DNA of 7,939 nucleotides, taken from NCBI GenBank assembly GCA_031290675.1, contig JAITNC010000179.1:1-7939 (forward strand), in the 5' to 3' direction. A program made the position numbers and the translations under genes. The stretch comes from Campylobacteraceae bacterium. GTDB taxonomy: Bacteria; Campylobacterota; Campylobacteria; Campylobacterales; Campylobacteraceae. Under the pieces are notes generated by a model, which worked only from the letters and a program-made list of their open reading frames with translations, did not search any database and had not been told where the DNA came from. Numbering within the stretch: position 1 is the stretch's first letter; every line of letters starts with the position of its first letter. Positions 5,714 through 7,939 of this stretch are shown one piece after another.

Positions 5714-7478
5714 AAAATAGAAGCGGAGCATACGTAAATTTGTAGTGCTTGGTCGTATCACCCAAACCTAACTGACCTGAGTCGTTAGCTCCGCTTGCCC
5801 ATATTTTGCCATCACTCGTCAGAGTAAGGGAATAATCATAGCCAGCCGCGATAGAGGTAGCATTTGAGCCTGCAGAGCTGAACACGCTTTGTTTGGCGAT
5901 ATTGTTGCCCACACTTAACTGACCATTACTATTACTTCCGCTCGCCCATATGTTACCACTCTTATCATAAGCAAGAGAATGTTGTCTCCCAGCCGAGATA
6001 GCGACTATCTTTACACCCGAAATAGAAACAAGTTGAAACTTATTTTGATTGTCTGTAGTACTCAAACCCAACTGACCATCGACGTTCTCTCCCGCTGCCC
6101 ATATTTGATCTTCGCTGTCAAGTGCGAGGGAGTGATTATGACCTGCCGAGATAGAGACTATAGTTGCGTTTGCGATAGAACCCAATATTACAGGTTGAAA
6201 TGAGTATAAATCACTATTGTTGCCCAAACCCAACTGACCCTGTTCGTTATATCCTGCCGCCCATACTTTGCCGCTGCTGTCAAGTGCGAGGGAATGCCGT
6301 CCGCCGGCAGAGATAGAGACTATGCTCACACCTGAAGCTAAACCTTTTATCGTTACGGGTTGAAACAAGTTGCGATCGGCATTATCGCCCAAACCCAAAC
6401 AACCATTCCAGTTAGCTCCAGCTGCCCATATTTTGCCACTACTGTCAAGTGCGAGAGAATGCCAACCGCCAGCAGAGATAGAGACTATCCTTGAACTTGT
6501 GATAGAACCTATTGCGGGTTGAAACGAGGTTTGACTGACATTATTGCCCAAACTTAACTGACCCCATTTATTATATCCTGCTCCCCATATTTTGCCATTG
6601 CTATCAAGCACGAGGGAGTGATCGCCGTTAGCCGAGATATTGGCTATCTTTACACCCGAAGCTAAACCTGAGATAGTTACGGGTTTAAATGAGGTTCGAT
6701 CGGCATAATCACCAAAACCCAACTGACCATTACTGTTGCTTCCGCTCGCCCATATTTTGCCTTCACTATCTAATACAAGGGAATGATAACCGTCTGCTGA
6801 TATAGCAGTAGCAGGCTTTGCAATCTTTACATTGCTACGCCCTACAACATTGTCAGACGAGAGTGCAAGTCCCGATATGATGACACTTGAAGCGTTAGTG
6901 TTATACTTCTCCAGTATAATATTTCTGCCTACCCATCCGGAGGTGAGATTTCTTTGTTTTTCTCCTGTGAGACTTATATCGTTTTCAACCAAAATAGTGA
7001 TATAGCTTATATTGTCCTTGTTTGCAATCACACCATTGATGATATCAATAGCATCTGCAAGCCCTCCTTCATTTGAGACAACAAAAGCTCTTCTGATGGT
7101 TACATTGTAGCTTTTACTAGTATTGTCCTCGGCGGTGATTGTATAAGTTTTGGGCATTTCTCCGAAGTTGATCGTTGTCCCATTGGGAGAGTATCTTGCG
7201 CCTGTATGGGTAACTGTAGGTTTTAGATTATTGGCAGAACGATAATAGATAGTTATATCTACATTTGTTCCATTAAATGTAGCGTTTTCGAGAACGCCCT
7301 TATCAAATGTAAAACCGGTTAGTTCTTTACTATCACTTGGGGTGCTTTCATTGCCTTTGGAAGCATTAGTATCGGACGAACCGCCGCCTCCGCTACTTCC
7401 GCAGCCAACTAAAATAAATAATAAAAGAGATAGACCAAAAAAAGATAAAACCTTTGTTTTAAACCAAGCTAAACTCAT
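5712..7478 (-). CDS. lipoprotein with seven RCC1 repeats (beta-propeller)
   Basis: This 588-aa protein has a signal peptide ending in lipobox FILVGC (Cys26) and a Gly/Ser-rich linker (27-50). Residues about 52-130 form a cadherin/DUF5018-like beta module ending TYTITAEDNTSKSYNVTI. Residues about 131-220 are an unassigned spacer. Seven RCC1-type repeats of about 50-54 residues start near 223, 277, 331, 385, 439, 489 and 540. The consensus is SISAG--HSLALDS-GKIWAAG, then N--GQLGLG. Seven repeats suffice for one closed seven-bladed propeller, and the last ends at the C-terminus. RCC1 folds usually bind proteins; no catalytic residues are apparent. The start has AAGGA seven bases upstream. The next gene in the same direction is the metallopeptidase lipoprotein, 173 bp away. 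A surface or adhesion-type role is inference; the ligand is unknown. Confidence 0.9.
   Translation of the reverse strand: MSLAWFKTKVLSFFGLSLLLFILVGCGSSGGGGSSDTNASKGNESTPSDSKELTGFTFDKGVLENATFNGTNVDITIYYRSANNLKPTVTHTGARYSPNGTTINFGEMPKTYTITAEDNTSKSYNVTIRRAFVVSNEGGLADAIDIINGVIANKDNISYITILVENDISLTGEKQRNLTSGWVGRNIILEKYNTNASSVIISGLALSSDNVVGRSNVKIAKPATAISADGYHSLVLDSEGKIWASGSNSNGQLGFGDYADRTSFKPVTISGLASGVKIANISANGDHSLVLDSNGKIWGAGYNKWGQLSLGNNVSQTSFQPAIGSITSSRIVSISAGGWHSLALDSSGKIWAAGANWNGCLGLGDNADRNLFQPVTIKGLASGVSIVSISAGGRHSLALDSSGKVWAAGYNEQGQLGLGNNSDLYSFQPVILGSIANATIVSISAGHNHSLALDSEDQIWAAGENVDGQLGLSTTDNQNKFQLVSISGVKIVAISAGRQHSLAYDKSGNIWASGSNSNGQLSVGNNIAKQSVFSSAGSNATSIAAGYDYSLTLTSDGKIWASGANDSGQLGLGDTTKHYKFTYAPLLF
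5715..6812 (-). repeat. intragenic RCC1 repeat array, seven units of ~150-165 bp
   Basis: The DNA encoding the propeller is visibly repetitive. The plus-strand string CTGTCAAGTGCGAG occurs exactly at 6115-6128, 6277-6290 and 6442-6455, with spacings of 162 and 165 bp, and degenerate forms mark the other units. Units 3 and 4 are the most alike, which suggests fairly recent duplication or exchange between units. Confidence 0.85.
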
Positions 7479-7512
7479 GACAAAATCCTTATGTAATTAA
7501 GTATAAAAGTAT

Positions 7513-7521
7513 ATTGTAGCA
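7513..7521 (-). promoter_or_regulatory. extended -10 promoter for the RCC1 lipoprotein gene
   Basis: On the minus strand this reads TGCTACAAT: a TACAAT hexamer with a TGn extension, 34 bases before the ATG at 7478. The leader would be about 28 nt and would hold the AAGGA site. The upstream 7522-7620 is strongly A/T-rich with no distinct -35. Confidence 0.55.
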
Positions 7522-7653
7522 AAATTTTATATAAATTAATAAAAGAATGTGAAAAGATTTTGAAATAATATATTTGTTTGATATGATATAAATATATCTC
7601 TTGTATATATTTAAGAATGTTAAATGGGTAAAACTGAGATGCTTATACTTGTT

Positions 7654-7761
7654 GCGTGACCCTTCGCTTCGTTCACGCCTTCGGCTCACTACGATGACAC
7701 CCCCCCTACTGTCATTGCGAGTTTGCGTTAGCAAACGTGGCAATCCATTGGATTGATGACA
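7654..7761. repeat. cluster of REP-like inverted repeats
   Basis: Several palindromes are packed together in the gap between argS and the RCC1 gene. GCGTGA 7654-7659 pairs with TCACGC 7673-7678, and a small GCC-TTC-GGC hairpin lies at 7677-7685. ATGACA 7694-7699, TGTCAT 7710-7715 and ATGACA 7756-7761 alternate in orientation. Inside the last pair, ATTGC 7714-7718 pairs with GCAAT 7740-7744. That stem encloses GAG (7719-7721) opposite CGTG (7736-7739) and an inner arm TTTGC/GCAAA with loop GTTA. CAATCC 7741-7746 can alternatively pair with GGATTG 7750-7755. Elements beginning GTCATTGCGAG are widespread intergenic repeats in bacteria (established knowledge, from memory). No transposase is nearby. 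Confidence 0.75.
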
Positions 7762-7819
7762 CAAAGGGTGGCTTGGAAAATCGAAGTTATAACAAAATTA
7801 GCGTGTAAAAGACCAAGAA

Positions 7820-7939
7820 TTACATCTTGTCCTTAGCGGTGATGCCTATGAGTTTTAGTCCTGTTTTGATGCTCAAAGCCACGATGCTCAACAGTTTTAG
7901 GTATCTGTCCTCAAATTCGCTGCCGATTATCTTGTTTTC
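7820..7939 (-). CDS. argS: arginyl-tRNA synthetase, C-terminal 39 residues (partial)
   Basis: Only the last 39 codons and the stop lie in the window; the gene continues past the right edge. The segment GSEFEDRYLKLLSIVALSI, then KTGLKLIGITAKDKM, matches the end of the DALR anticodon-binding domain of class I arginyl-tRNA synthetase, whose members end in a Gly-Leu-x-x-Leu-Gly-Ile helix and a terminal Met. The enzyme charges tRNA-Arg. I see no obvious terminator with a T-run directly after the stop; the REP-like cluster starts about 60 bp downstream and could serve as the transcript end. Confidence 0.82.
   Translation of the reverse strand, partial: ENKIIGSEFEDRYLKLLSIVALSIKTGLKLIGITAKDKM

Noticed and set aside
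7489..7764. Minus-strand frame of 91 codons upstream of the RCC1 gene
   Set aside because: It is a translation of the REP-like repeat cluster and the A/T-rich promoter region; the peptide is typical of spurious repeat-derived calls.

Overview
The window looks like chromosomal DNA of a Campylobacterota (epsilonproteobacterial) organism. The strongest indication is the minus-strand gene order: a small HP0268-family protein, then miaB, then a DUF374 acyltransferase. The HP0268 family is, to my knowledge, confined to this phylum, and I recall the same order around HP0268-HP0270 in Helicobacter pylori. NusA is of the short epsilon type (about 366 aa, two KH domains, no C-terminal repeats), and the promoters are A/T-rich with clear -10 boxes but no clear -35. 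Genus cannot be fixed from this stretch; a free-living sulfur-oxidiser type relative is a guess.

Layout. Positions 1-364 hold no convincing gene. They contain two tandem copies, offset by 159 bp, of a structured repeat module, each with a hairpin of about 90 nt. Positions 365-2545 are a compact minus-strand operon (HP0268-like, miaB, acyltransferase), with 10 bp between the first two genes and a 4-bp GTGA overlap between the last two. Positions 2546-2708 are a divergent promoter region, and nusA runs on the plus strand from a GTG at 2709 to 3809. Two hairpins fill the short gap between nusA and the converging lipoprotein gene.

Positions 3853-7478 hold two large minus-strand lipoprotein genes, each with a lipobox and a good ribosome binding site. 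One is a putative M30 (hyicolysin)-like zinc metallopeptidase. The other carries a cadherin/DUF5018-like N-terminal module followed by seven RCC1 repeats, enough for a complete seven-bladed propeller. They look like accessory envelope or surface proteins, quite different from the information-processing genes to their left. Positions 7479-7819 hold the promoter of the RCC1 gene and a cluster of REP-like inverted repeats. The window closes with the last 39 codons of argS on the minus strand.

The most unusual signal is the non-coding repeat structure at both edges. Hairpins with different stem sequences share the plan stem, GAG, inner arm, CGAA (or CGTG), stem. The two left-hand hairpins have diverged in sequence but kept complementarity, a pattern expected of selection or mobilisation acting on structure. 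No transposase or other complete mobile system is present. The sequence does not prove a new defence or mobile system.
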